Below are positions 8,176 through 18,906 of a stretch of 57,105 nucleotides of DNA, piece by piece. Source of the DNA: Deltaproteobacteria bacterium (lineage in GTDB: Bacteria > Myxococcota > Myxococcia > Myxococcales > 40CM-4-68-19). The position numbers and the translations under genes are program-made. The notes under the pieces were generated by a model. It did not search any database. It was not told the origin of the DNA and saw only the letters and a list, made by a program, of their open reading frames with translations. Position 1 is the first letter of the stretch. Every line of letters starts with the position of its first letter. The DNA lies in assembly GCA_005879535.1 (NCBI GenBank), contig VBKI01000077.1, positions 1-57,105 on the forward strand, read 5' to 3'.

Positions 8176-9846
8176 TCAGTTCCCGGGCGTTCCGGCGACC
8201 TTCGCCGGAGTCGGTGCCGACTGCGAAGCTGTCGGGATGGGAGCGCGGGGCCGGCGGCACCGCTGGCCGAGCTGATACCGGTAGCTACCCAGCTCGTCGC
8301 GCCAGTACTCGCCCTGGAACGGCCACAGCTCTTCGTCGTCCGCCACCTGCGGCGGATCCTTCTGCGGCTGCGCGCCGAGGGCCGCGCCTGGTCCGGACGT
8401 CGCCAGCTCACGCTCACGGCCGGCGATCTCGTACGAGAGCCGCAGCGACTGACCGAGCAGCTCGCGGAGCGTGGCGCGCTCGGCGTCGAGCCGCGCGATC
8501 AACTTCCTCCCGGCAGTCTCCAGGAGTCGGCTGCGGGCGTGACGGGCGAGCGGAGCCACGCGCGCGACCAGGGCCGAGCCGCGGAACGGTTCCGGGCGCC
8601 GATCGATGGAGTCGATTTCCTGCGCGAGCTGCGTTGCCGCCTGCAGCGCCGAGTGCAGGTCGCCGCCCTGCTCGATCCGCGCCACTTCCTCGCGCGCCGC
8701 GGCGGGAATGGCCTGCTGGACGCCGACTGCACCTCGGGCGAGAAGTTCAGCTGCGGCCTGCGGACCAGGCAGCGCCGCGAGAGCTTGCACGATCCCGTCG
8801 TGGAGCGGCTGGTAGCGCTGCTGGAACTCCGCGAGCGATGCGCGCGCGTCCGCGTAACGGCAGTTCTCGTACAGGACCAGGGCTTTCAGGATGAACGACT
8901 CGGGGAAGAACCGCTCCTGGAAGAAGGGCGCGTGCAGCGTGAGGAGGTTTCCCAGGGCCTTCTCGTCCTCGCCGCGACGGAAGTGCGCCCAGCTCGCCTC
9001 GAACAGGGCGTCGAGCCATTCGGGCGCGCCGCGGCCGACGCGCTGGTACAGCTGCGCGGCCAGAGCGTCGTCGCCGCGCTGGTAGGCGAGGCGTGCGAGC
9101 TGCAGATATGCCTTGTCGCGCCGCTCTGCCGCGGCGGCGTCGCCGCGCCGGACGGGAAGCTCCGCGACCGCGAGGAACTCCTTCGCCGCCGCGGCGGCGT
9201 CTCCCGAAGCGAGCGCCGCCAAGGCCCCGACCTCGCGCGCGTCGCCCTCGGCCGCATCGCCGGCCGGAACGGAACCTGCGAGCGTGCGCGCCAGATCGAG
9301 CTCGCGCTGCGCTTCGGCTGGAAGCTTCTGCTGCGGAACAGCCGGCGGAGCGGCGGAAGGCTCGGCAGCGGCGAAGCCCATCTCCGCCGCCAGCTCCTTG
9401 TCGAGCGGTTTTGGACTCGAAACCAAGGCCGGCTGCGAGTCCGGCGAATCCTGCAGCGGCTCGAAGGCGACTCCCTCTTCCGGCGGAGCGATCTGCAGCG
9501 CCCGCTCGAGGTGGCCGCGGGCGATCGTCACCGCCACCGCTGGCGGCAGCTTGCCGGGATCGCCGCGATCCGAGACGAGGAGCTGCGCCAGGGCGCCGTC
9601 CGCGCTGGCCCGCGCCACAAGCTGCGCGCGCGCCGCCGTCCGAACGCCCTCGGACTGTTGCGGATCGGAAGCGAGCGCCGCCAGCAGCACCGTTGCGCTC
9701 CGCGGCATTCCAGCGTCGTTCAACGCCTCGACGACCGTGGCGATGCGGGCGCGCGCGTCCTCTGCGGTGAGCTTCGCCCGATCGACATCACCGTACGCGC
9801 CTACTGGATCCGCGGCCGCCAGAACGAGCGCGAGTACCAGAGTCAT
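8176..9846 (-). CDS. GltC-like periplasmic TPR protein
   Basis: About 556 residues: a signal peptide (MTLVLALVLAAADPVGA), an Ala-rich helical N-terminal half with repeat-like pairs, a low-complexity Pro/Glu/Ala linker, and TPR-like repeats from about residue 200 (YLQLARLAYQRGDDALAAQL, LDALFEASWAHFRRGEDEKA), ending in a Pro/Ala-rich tail. In Myxococcus GltC is a periplasmic TPR protein encoded directly after barrel genes gltB and gltA, the same arrangement as here. The upstream barrel gene's stop overlaps a TTG at 9861 (TTGA); the ATG at 9846 gives a better signal peptide and is chosen. A YfgC/BamD-like TPR protein is the alternative reading. Confidence 0.7.
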   Translation of the reverse strand: MTLVLALVLAAADPVGAYGDVDRAKLTAEDARARIATVVEALNDAGMPRSATVLLAALASDPQQSEGVRTAARAQLVARASADGALAQLLVSDRGDPGKLPPAVAVTIARGHLERALQIAPPEEGVAFEPLQDSPDSQPALVSSPKPLDKELAAEMGFAAAEPSAAPPAVPQQKLPAEAQRELDLARTLAGSVPAGDAAEGDAREVGALAALASGDAAAAAKEFLAVAELPVRRGDAAAAERRDKAYLQLARLAYQRGDDALAAQLYQRVGRGAPEWLDALFEASWAHFRRGEDEKALGNLLTLHAPFFQERFFPESFILKALVLYENCRYADARASLAEFQQRYQPLHDGIVQALAALPGPQAAAELLARGAVGVQQAIPAAAREEVARIEQGGDLHSALQAATQLAQEIDSIDRRPEPFRGSALVARVAPLARHARSRLLETAGRKLIARLDAERATLRELLGQSLRLSYEIAGRERELATSGPGAALGAQPQKDPPQVADDEELWPFQGEYWRDELGSYRYQLGQRCRRPRAPIPTASQSAPTPAKVAGTPGN

Positions 9847-9857
9847 CCCAACCCCCG

Positions 9858-10601
9858 TCAACGCCCGCCGAAGAGCCAGGCGACCCCGCCTTCGATGGTG
9901 AGCTTGCGCTCGATTTCGGCGCGTCCCCGCACCCGCCCCGAGTAGACCAGCTCGCTGGCGGCGATCCGCACCATGAAACGGTCGGTGAGGAAGAGGCGTT
10001 CACCGATGGAAACACGGCCGCCGAGGGCCCAGCGACCCGACTCCGGCGACGTCGCATCGGGCGCAATCATCTCGCGGACCAACTCGGGACCGGCGGCGAT
10101 GTACGCGTCGAAATGCAGCGTGCGCTCGCCCATCAACGAGAGCTTCCCGTATACCGGCGCCCACCCCATCTGGACGCCGGCGAGGATCTGGAGCTTGCCC
10201 GGAGTGGAGCGGAGCTTTCCTTCCGCCGGGCTGCCGCAACTATCGCTGCACACCTCCACGGGCGCTGCCAGAAGCGAGACCCCGCCAATCGCGTGGGTGG
10301 AGATCGACCAGCGCTCGTCGAAATGGTGCTCGACGCGCACCCCCATCCCCAGCGTTCTCCAGAACGGGTCGCCGATGGAGAAGGCGAAGATCGGCTGGAT
10401 TTCGAGCATCCCGCCGATGTGGAAGAGCTGGGCCGTCACCGGCGGAAGCGATGCCGGAGCGCCATACTTCGGGACCGACGCCACGGGCGGCAGGCTCGCG
10501 GGCGTGACCTGGGCGACCTTCGTTTCGGGCGGAGTCGCGGGGTCCTCGGCGGCGCGCGCCTGGACAGCGACGAGCACGAGGGCAGCGAGCAGCCCCTTCA
10601 T
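9858..10601 (-). CDS. outer-membrane beta-barrel protein, GltA-like
   Basis: A 247-residue protein: a signal peptide (MKGLLAALVLVAVQARA), a Pro-rich linker, then alternating amphipathic strands (GGMLEIQPIFAFSIGDPFWR, GVRVEHHFDERWSISTHAIG), closing with a Phe-containing strand at the C-terminus. It resembles the myxobacterial barrel family to which GltA and GltB belong (TIGR04565-type, from memory). It shares layout and motifs with the gene just upstream (LEI/GIGDP, PVYGKLSL versus PLYGKVAL), so the two are paralogues; its ATG overlaps that gene's TGA by 4 bp. It likely forms the outer-membrane part of the Glt-like complex. Which of the pair corresponds to GltA is a guess from order. Confidence 0.72.
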   Translation of the reverse strand: MKGLLAALVLVAVQARAAEDPATPPETKVAQVTPASLPPVASVPKYGAPASLPPVTAQLFHIGGMLEIQPIFAFSIGDPFWRTLGMGVRVEHHFDERWSISTHAIGGVSLLAAPVEVCSDSCGSPAEGKLRSTPGKLQILAGVQMGWAPVYGKLSLMGERTLHFDAYIAAGPELVREMIAPDATSPESGRWALGGRVSIGERLFLTDRFMVRIAASELVYSGRVRGRAEIERKLTIEGGVAWLFGGR

Positions 10602-11245
10602 TGTCCGCCACCGAAATAGAAGGAGAGCCCGAGACGCACCGTCCAGAAGCCCATCGCCTTCGTCTGCGCGGAGCCGTCGACCATCACCCGCTCTGCGTAG
10701 AGGTTGCCGCCCACCCGCAGGGTCAGCGCGACGCTCTCTCCAAGAGAAATGCGCTGTCCGATGCCGGCGGCGATCATCGGACGGACTCCGCGCGTCGCGT
10801 CGGTTTCCGTCCAGGCGGCGCCGAGGCCAGCGTCGAGAAACGTCTCGAAATGCACAAGCGCATCGCCGGGCAAAGCGACCTTTCCGTACAAAGGTGCAAT
10901 CGCCGCGAAGCCCGCGAGCGAGCCGCGCAACCGCGACTCGACGATGCGCGCGTGCAGCTCCCGCTTGGCGATCACCAGCTCCTGCGTCTCCCACGTACCG
11001 AAGCCGCTCCCGTCCACCCCCACCGAAAGGCCCTCGCGCAGATGCCACATCGCCCTCAACCCCGCGCCCCACCGCTGTAGGTATGGATCTCCGATCCCCA
11101 TCTCCCCGTACGGCGAGATCTCCAGCCGGTTCGCCTGGCGCAAAGGGCGCTTCTGCACCGCGGTGATCGTGTCCGCCGGATCGGCGGATTGCGCCCGCGC
11201 TGCAGCGGCGGAGCAGGCGATGACGCACAGCACCCAGGGACGCAT
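10598..11245 (-). CDS. outer-membrane beta-barrel protein, GltB-like
   Basis: A 215-residue protein and first gene of the cluster. The ATG at 11245 opens a clean signal peptide (MRPWVLCVIACSAAAARAQ) and is preferred over the longer frame to 11326, which would overlap the divergent lipoprotein gene. The mature part begins with ISPYGEMGIGDPYLQRWGAG and continues as barrel strands to FWTVRLGLSFYFGG. It is a paralogue of the next gene, with which it overlaps by 4 bp (ATGA), implying translational coupling and perhaps paired barrels. The 79-bp divergent spacer upstream should hold the operon promoter, but I could not pick a convincing -35/-10 pair. Confidence 0.72.
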   Translation of the reverse strand: MRPWVLCVIACSAAAARAQSADPADTITAVQKRPLRQANRLEISPYGEMGIGDPYLQRWGAGLRAMWHLREGLSVGVDGSGFGTWETQELVIAKRELHARIVESRLRGSLAGFAAIAPLYGKVALPGDALVHFETFLDAGLGAAWTETDATRGVRPMIAAGIGQRISLGESVALTLRVGGNLYAERVMVDGSAQTKAMGFWTVRLGLSFYFGGGQ

Positions 11246-11324
11246 GGCGCCGCAAACATGGGGGGTGCTCCACAGGCGGGCAACCCCTTGCGGCCGCCGA
11301 GCCGGGAACCAACTTTCCCTCGCC

Positions 11325-11699
11325 ATGGTTGCCCTGCGCAGAGTCGTGCTGCTGACAGTTCTCCTGGCTGCTGCCTGCGCGCGGACGGATTTGGGCGCGG
11401 CCTGTCATGTGGAGAATGGGGCTGGCGGCGAGCTGATCCCGCTGCCCGGTCGTCAGTACCTGTACCTGGGTTCGAGCGAATGCGAGAGCTTCGCCTGCCT
11501 CGCCACACAGGGCGCCGCGGGTTACTGCTCGCAGCCGTGCAGCGGCGAGGGGGCGACGTGCCCGTCGGGACTGGCGTGCACGCAGCTCGCGCTGAACCAG
11601 CAGTACCTCGACATCATGCGGACACGGCTGAGCCCCGATCGGTACCAGCAGCTCTTCGGCCAGCTCGGCTCGACCTGGTATTGCGTCCGTTCACAGTGA
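11325..11699 (+). CDS. small Cys-rich probable lipoprotein
   Basis: A 124-residue protein with a hydrophobic leader ending LLAAACARTD; Cys18 is a possible lipidation site although the position three before it is Ala rather than Leu. The mature part has seven further Cys, including SSECESFACLA, YCSQPCSG and CPSGLACTQL, a pattern common in myxobacterial secreted Cys-rich proteins that probably forms disulphides. It is divergent from the barrel cluster and followed 15 bp later by the DUF192 gene, so the two plus-strand genes may be co-transcribed. Family and function unknown. Confidence 0.65.
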   Translation: MVALRRVVLLTVLLAAACARTDLGAACHVENGAGGELIPLPGRQYLYLGSSECESFACLATQGAAGYCSQPCSGEGATCPSGLACTQLALNQQYLDIMRTRLSPDRYQQLFGQLGSTWYCVRSQ

Positions 11700-11714
11700 G
11701 ATAACCTGCCGCGC

Positions 11715-12170
11715 ATGCGCCGCATGGTCACCGGCCTTCTTTGCATCGCCGCCTGCCACGGCGAGGCCGCGGTGGAGAAAGGCCCGGCGTTGTCCCAGGG
11801 AGCGGTCCGCTTCGAAACGGCGCGGGGGCCGTGGATCGTGCGCGTCGAGATCGCCAGCGACGATGCGTCGCGCACCCGCGGGCTCATGTACCGGCGATCG
11901 CTGGAGCCGGATCGGGGGATGATCTTCGTGTTTCCCACCACGGAGGACCATACGTTCTGGATGCACAACACGCTCATCGCTCTGGACATGGTCTTCCTCG
12001 ACGAGTCGCGATCCGTGATCGGCGTGGTCGCCAGCGCATCCCCGCAGACCGACGCGCTGCGCGGAGTCGGCAAGCCTTCGCGCTACGTCGTCGAGGTCGC
12101 CGCCGGCGAAGCCGCGACCCATGCCGTCGGGCCCGGCACCCGCGCGGCTTTCATCGGTATTCCCGAGTAG
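11715..12170 (+). CDS. DUF192 family lipoprotein
   Basis: A 151-residue protein with a lipobox-like leader (GLLCIAAC, Cys14) followed by a complete DUF192 domain: RVEIASDDASRTRGLMYRR, then DRGMIFVFP, then TFWMHNTLIALDMVFLDES and a C-terminal PSRYVVEV segment. DUF192 proteins are small conserved beta-barrels of unknown activity, often exported. ATG 11715 is used; ATG 11724 would also leave a leader. It is followed by a pair of GC-rich hairpins before the convergent PilZ gene. Confidence 0.85.
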   Translation: MRRMVTGLLCIAACHGEAAVEKGPALSQGAVRFETARGPWIVRVEIASDDASRTRGLMYRRSLEPDRGMIFVFPTTEDHTFWMHNTLIALDMVFLDESRSVIGVVASASPQTDALRGVGKPSRYVVEVAAGEAATHAVGPGTRAAFIGIPE

Positions 12171-12179
12171 ATGCGCTCT

Positions 12180-12235
12180 AGCCCGGCGCGGGGTCGCGCC
12201 GGCTGTCCCGCAGCGCCGCGGGGGTCCGCGCGCTG
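12180..12235. terminator. tandem GC-rich hairpins between convergent genes
   Basis: Two stems lie in the 77-bp gap between the DUF192 gene and the PilZ gene. The first (12180-12204) pairs AGCC-CGGCGCG with CGCGCCG-GCT around GGGT, with one bulge; the second (12211-12235) pairs CAGCG-C-CGCGG with CCGCG-CGCTG around GGGT. Neither is followed by a T-run. Position suggests a shared two-way transcription barrier; termination itself is inference. Confidence 0.45.
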
Positions 12236-12247
12236 CCTCGGGACTCT

Positions 12248-12637
12248 TCAGCGCCGGAGCAGCCGGCGCGCGATGGTGGGACCGAGGCTCTCTTCCATCA
12301 TCCGCTCGACGACGCGCTCGAAGCGGCGCCGCCCCGCGTCGTCGGCGAACACGAAGCGCACTCCCATGCCCGGCTCCGCCCCGCTCTGCCGCGCCTGCTC
12401 GGCGGAAAGGGCCCAGATGACCTCGCCCTCCATCAGCAGCGGTTCGGACCGCGCGGGCAGCGAGAGCAAGAACTGGCAGCGGGTCCCGACCTCCTCGGGG
12501 CGCGTGGTCTTGATGAAGGTCCCACCCTTGGAGATGTTCTTCGTATAGTCCGCGAAGAACGCGTTCATGCGCTCGTAGTCGATGCGCAGCCGCAAGGGCG
12601 CGCGCGGGTTCCGACGCTGGTCCTCCGGAGGCGACAT
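12248..12637 (-). CDS. PilZ domain protein (TIGR02266-like)
   Basis: A 129-residue, single-domain PilZ protein: the RRNPRAPLRLRI element supplies the RxxxR half of the c-di-GMP site, NISKGGTFI corresponds to the D/NxSxxG half, and EPGMGVRFVF the last strand. These short PilZ proteins are abundant in myxobacteria; most probably sense c-di-GMP or serve as regulatory adaptors in motility or envelope pathways. The start used (12637) lies inside the 5' end of the divergent membrane-protein frame, so the starts of the two genes overlap by 56 bp unless that gene begins later. Confidence 0.82.
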   Translation of the reverse strand: MSPPEDQRRNPRAPLRLRIDYERMNAFFADYTKNISKGGTFIKTTRPEEVGTRCQFLLSLPARSEPLLMEGEVIWALSAEQARQSGAEPGMGVRFVFADDAGRRRFERVVERMMEESLGPTIARRLLRR

Positions 12638-14831
12638 CGTAGATCCATCTGACAGCAGCGACCGGCTGGGAGCAAGAATCGGCCCGCGGCTGTACCTGGC
12701 GCTCCTCGCCGTGCTCTCGCTCGTCGCCTGCTTCCTGCCGCTCGCGGACCATCTCGGGTACGAGCTCAGTGAGCTGGTCGCGCTCGCGGCAGGGCTGTTC
12801 GGCGGCGTGCCCGGCATCGCCGCCGCGCGGATGGAGCGGGATTCGTCGGCGCGGGCGCTCTCGCGCGCTCTCTGGTTCGCGCTTTGGGCGCTCGCCATCC
12901 CGGTGACGCTGAGCCTGCTCAACGGCGTGCGCAGGCCAGCGTGCGATCCCCTCGGCGGGTTCGCCTTGTACCTGGCGATCGCGGTTCCTTCGGCGGTGCT
13001 GGCGTGCGCGCTCGGCGTGGCCTGCGGCTTCGTCGCGCCGCGGCGCGCCGGCTGGGTCTATGCGGGCGTGTTTGCCGGCTCCCTGGTGGTGGCGCTCTGG
13101 CCGGTCGTGCGCGGTCCGCAAGTCTTCGCCTTCCATCATCTCGGCGGGATGTATCCGGGGCCGATCTACGACGAGGCGATCACCACGTCGCGCGCGCTGT
13201 GGCTCTTCCGTGCCGATACCCTGCTGTACGCGGGCGCCTGCGCCGGGATCGCGCTGATCGCGGGGCCGCCACGACCGCGCCGCCGGGGGATGCTCGCTCT
13301 CGCCGCGTGCGGGCTGGGCGCCATCTGGATGTCGCTGCAGGCGGAGAAGCTCCATTGGAAAGCCGGAGTGGCGCAGCTCGACGGCGAGCTGGGCGGCCGG
13401 ATCGAGACGGAGCATCTGGTGCTTCATTTTCCCCGGGAGAAGAAGGACGAAGAGCGAGCCCTGATGGCCCGGGACGCGGAGATCGACGTCCGTGCCGTGG
13501 CCGCTTTCTTCGGGATCACGCCCGGCCCGCGCATCGACGTCTACCTCTATCGGTCCGCCGACGAGAAGCGCACGCTGATCGGCGCCGCCGAGACCAGCTT
13601 CACCAAGCCGTGGCTCCGCCAGATCCACACCAACGACGCTCCCCCGCCACATCCGATCCTCCGCCACGAGCTCGTCCACGCGCTCGGGGCGCAGATCGCC
13701 GCCGGCCCCTGGGGAGTTCCCGGCGGGATCGTGCCGCAGATGGCGCTGATCGAAGGAGTGGCAGTGGCGGCGGATTGGCCTGCGGGCGAATTCACGCTTC
13801 ACGAGGAGGCGCGCGCGCTGAAGGATCTGCGCCGCCTTCCCGATCTTCCCCGCCTCTTCCGGCGGGGACTCTTCTATGCGGAATCCGGAGCGCGCGCGTA
13901 CACCGCCGCGGGATCGTTCTTGCGCTGGATCTGGGAGACCCGCGGTCCCGCGGTCTTCTTCCGCCTCTACGCCTCACCCGAATCGCTGGAGCTTCCTCCG
14001 CTGGTCCCCGACTACCTGCAGTTCCTCGATGGCCTGCGGGAGCCGGAACGCGCCGTGACCCTGGCCACCCAGCGCTATGCGGCGCCGGGAATCGTGCGCA
14101 AGCGCTGCGCTCACGAGGTCGCGGCGCTGCAGCGGCAGGCGCAGACCGCGAAGGATCCCCAGCGCGCCTCCGAGCTGTGGGCGCGGTGTGCCTCGCTCGA
14201 GCCCGACGATCCCGCGCTGCTCGTCGCGCTGCGGCGCGCCCAGCAGGCGGCGAAGGATCCGGCGGCTGCCGAAGCGACGGAGGCGAAGGCGCTGGCCCAT
14301 CCCAAGCTTTCGCGACCCCTGCAGGCGCAGGTCCTGATCGACTCCGGCGACGCAGCGTGGAAGGCGGGTGACGTGCCGCGCGCCCTCTCCCGCTATCAGC
14401 AGGCGGCTCAGTTCGCACAACCCGAGGCCGGCGAGCGCGGCCTGACCGTCCGGCTTCGCGCCGTCGCCGACCCGCAGAGCTGGCCGGCGCTGCGCCCGTT
14501 GCTCGCCGAAAACAACAACGCGCCGGAGGTCCTGCTCCACCTGCGCGATCTCGATCTCGCGCGACCGCGGGACGGTCTGGCCGCTTACCTGTTGGCGAAG
14601 CAGATGCAAAACCGCGCCGCCTGGCGCGAGTGCGCGACCTTCGCCGCGAGCGCGCTGCGGCGCGAGCTGCCGGGGGCCCTCTTCGTCCAGGAAGCGCTGC
14701 GCATGCGCGGGATTGCAGCGTGGCACGTCGGCGACGATGCTTCCTCGCGCGCGGCGTTCATCGCTCTGGGAAAGGACGCGCCGCCGGGCCGCAGGCTCGA
14801 AGTGCAGCGATGGATCGATCGGCTGCGCTAG
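12582..14831 (+). CDS. membrane protein with gluzincin-type HELVH site and TPR tail
   Basis: Up to 749 residues. After a basic N-terminus there are about six membrane spans (residues 38-250), then an extracytoplasmic domain with zinc-peptidase motif RHELVHALG near residue 365 and a downstream Glu (LIEGVAVAADW) about 22 residues after it, as in the MA clan. The C-terminal third is helical TPR-like repeats (DSGDAAWKAGDVPRALSRYQ). It is probably a membrane-bound metalloprotease or an inactive relative; no family name is claimed. The start is uncertain: ATG 12582 overlaps the divergent PilZ gene and no clear alternative precedes the first span. Its stop shares the bases CTAG with the convergent SlyD gene. 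Confidence 0.75.
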   Translation: MRSRKGARGFRRWSSGGDIVDPSDSSDRLGARIGPRLYLALLAVLSLVACFLPLADHLGYELSELVALAAGLFGGVPGIAAARMERDSSARALSRALWFALWALAIPVTLSLLNGVRRPACDPLGGFALYLAIAVPSAVLACALGVACGFVAPRRAGWVYAGVFAGSLVVALWPVVRGPQVFAFHHLGGMYPGPIYDEAITTSRALWLFRADTLLYAGACAGIALIAGPPRPRRRGMLALAACGLGAIWMSLQAEKLHWKAGVAQLDGELGGRIETEHLVLHFPREKKDEERALMARDAEIDVRAVAAFFGITPGPRIDVYLYRSADEKRTLIGAAETSFTKPWLRQIHTNDAPPPHPILRHELVHALGAQIAAGPWGVPGGIVPQMALIEGVAVAADWPAGEFTLHEEARALKDLRRLPDLPRLFRRGLFYAESGARAYTAAGSFLRWIWETRGPAVFFRLYASPESLELPPLVPDYLQFLDGLREPERAVTLATQRYAAPGIVRKRCAHEVAALQRQAQTAKDPQRASELWARCASLEPDDPALLVALRRAQQAAKDPAAAEATEAKALAHPKLSRPLQAQVLIDSGDAAWKAGDVPRALSRYQQAAQFAQPEAGERGLTVRLRAVADPQSWPALRPLLAENNNAPEVLLHLRDLDLARPRDGLAAYLLAKQMQNRAAWRECATFAASALRRELPGALFVQEALRMRGIAAWHVGDDASSRAAFIALGKDAPPGRRLEVQRWIDRLR

Positions 14832-15307
14832 ACGACTTCTGCGTCCGCCGCCTTGCCCGCGAAGATCTCCTGGTTTCCCGCAGGGCGCACACCGCGGATG
14901 TTCACCTCGAAGAACAGGCGCTCGCCGGCGAGTGGATGGTTCAGGTCCACCACCACCATGTCGTGTTTCACTTCCTTGACGGTGATGGGATAGCTCTGCC
15001 CGCCGCTCGCGCGCGCATACAGGCAGAGACCTTTCTCCAGCTTCACTTCGGCGGGAAAGAGAGTGCGCGGCAGTGAGACGACGTTGTCGTCCTTGCGCTC
15101 GCCGTAGGCGTCGCTCGCAGCGATGCTGAACGCGGCCTGCTCTCCCTCTTTCAGGCCGTCGAGCGCGCGCTCCAGGGCTGGAAGGATCTGCCCCGCCCCG
15201 TGCAGGTACTCGATGGGCGCCTTGCCGGCGCTCGTTTCCACCACCCGTCCGGTCCCGACGCGGACCATGTAATCGAGCAGCACCACCCGGCCCTGCTTCA
15301 CGCGCAT
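14828..15307 (-). CDS. slyD: FKBP-type peptidyl-prolyl isomerase, SlyD-like
   Basis: A 159-residue cytoplasmic protein. The FKBP core is split by an insert-in-flap domain as in SlyD: VVLLDYMVRVGTG and ILPALERALDGLKEGEQ flank the active-site beta sheet, DAYGER is the conserved turn, the inserted chaperone domain follows, and VVVDLNHPLAG with LFFEVNIRGV closes the fold. SlyD proteins catalyse proline isomerisation and act as folding chaperones. The His-rich nickel-binding tail of E. coli SlyD is missing here. The gene lies 35 bp downstream of the MFS gene on the same strand. Confidence 0.9.
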   Translation of the reverse strand: MRVKQGRVVLLDYMVRVGTGRVVETSAGKAPIEYLHGAGQILPALERALDGLKEGEQAAFSIAASDAYGERKDDNVVSLPRTLFPAEVKLEKGLCLYARASGGQSYPITVKEVKHDMVVVDLNHPLAGERLFFEVNIRGVRPAGNQEIFAGKAADAEVV

Positions 15308-15342
15308 GAGCTGAAGCTGGCCACAGCTTTGGCGTGGAGCAG

Positions 15343-16494
15343 CTAGGCGACGGGCGCCCGTTCGCCCGGTCGGGGTCCAAAACGAAGCACCGCGCTTGCG
15401 CCGAACGCAAGGAACGCGCCGAAGAGGAGCGCCGCCGTGGGCGATGCGCGTTCCCAGATCTGCCCGGCGAGGACTGAAGCGGCGACGAGTCCAGCGCCGG
15501 TGACGAGGTTGTAGATCCCGAGTGCACGGCCGCGCGTTTCGGGCGGTACCGCGTCGGCGACCATCGCGCGCTCGGTGCCTTCGGTCAGCGCCGCCACGAG
15601 GCCGTACGCAGCGAAAAGGATCCAGAAGTGCGCGGGAACGCGCGCGGCGGCGAAGCCCGCATAGCAGGCCGCGTACCAGAGCCAGCCCACGATCAGCGTC
15701 CGTTCGCGTCCGAGCTGGTCGGCGATGCGTCCCAGCGGCCACGACGCGAGCGCCCGGACGACATGAAGGGCGGCCCAGAGCAGCGGGAGCTGGACGGTCG
15801 GGACGCCCAGCGACTCGGCCCGCAGCAACAACAGGGCATCGGTGGAGTTCCCGACCGTGAAGACGCCGATCGCCGTGAGCAACCGCCCCGGTACCCGTCC
15901 CGGCGCATCGCCCCCCTGCTCCCGTCGCACGGGCGCCGGCGACTGCTCGCGAACGCCGAGGAGTGCGAACACGGCCAGCATTCCGGGAATGGCCGCGAGC
16001 AGGAACACGCGGCGGATCTGCTCCGGCCAGACGACCAGGAACGCTGCGGCGAGCAGCGGACCGATGGCGGCGCCGGCGTGGTCCATCCCGCGCTGGAAGG
16101 CGAAGGCCTCCGCCAGCCGGTGCCGTGGCGCGCTCGCCGCCAGCAGCTTGTCGCGCGGAGAAGTGCGGATCCCCTTGCCGATCCGGTCGACGTTGCGCAC
16201 CGCGAGCACCTGCCAGGGCGCCTGCGCGACGGCGAGAAACGGGCGCACCGATGCCGCGAGCGCGTACCCGACGACGGCCAGAGGAAGCAGTCGCCGCACG
16301 CGGTCCGCCCAGCGGCCGGAGACGTACTTGAGGAGCGCAGCGGTACCCTCCGCCGCCCCTTCGATCACGCCGATGTAGGCTGCACCACCGCCGAGCGTCA
16401 CCACGAAGGCGGGCAAGAGCGGCACCACCATGTCGCCGGAGACGTCGGCGAGCAGCGAGACGATGCCGAAGACGACCACGTTGCGGGAGAGCAT
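15343..16494 (-). CDS. MFS transporter
   Basis: A 383-residue integral membrane protein with 11-12 predicted spans. The loop between spans 2 and 3 (SGRWADRVRRL) and the equivalent loop in the second half (LGRIADQLGRER) are the MFS signature, and RNVDRIGKGIRTSPRD is typical of a subgroup annotated as drug or sugar efflux in Deltaproteobacteria and Planctomycetes. The substrate cannot be told from sequence. Only 12 bp separate its start from the stop of pgpH, so it is probably co-transcribed, in the place where ybeY usually follows pgpH. Confidence 0.88.
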   Translation of the reverse strand: MLSRNVVVFGIVSLLADVSGDMVVPLLPAFVVTLGGGAAYIGVIEGAAEGTAALLKYVSGRWADRVRRLLPLAVVGYALAASVRPFLAVAQAPWQVLAVRNVDRIGKGIRTSPRDKLLAASAPRHRLAEAFAFQRGMDHAGAAIGPLLAAAFLVVWPEQIRRVFLLAAIPGMLAVFALLGVREQSPAPVRREQGGDAPGRVPGRLLTAIGVFTVGNSTDALLLLRAESLGVPTVQLPLLWAALHVVRALASWPLGRIADQLGRERTLIVGWLWYAACYAGFAAARVPAHFWILFAAYGLVAALTEGTERAMVADAVPPETRGRALGIYNLVTGAGLVAASVLAGQIWERASPTAALLFGAFLAFGASAVLRFGPRPGERAPVA

Positions 16495-16506
16495 CGGCCG
16501 CCGCGG

Positions 16507-18858
<2,352 letters not shown>

Positions 18859-18906
18859 GGCGGGCGGCACTATGCCAGCAAAGCAGGGGGCTTCAAAGAA
18901 CTCCGC

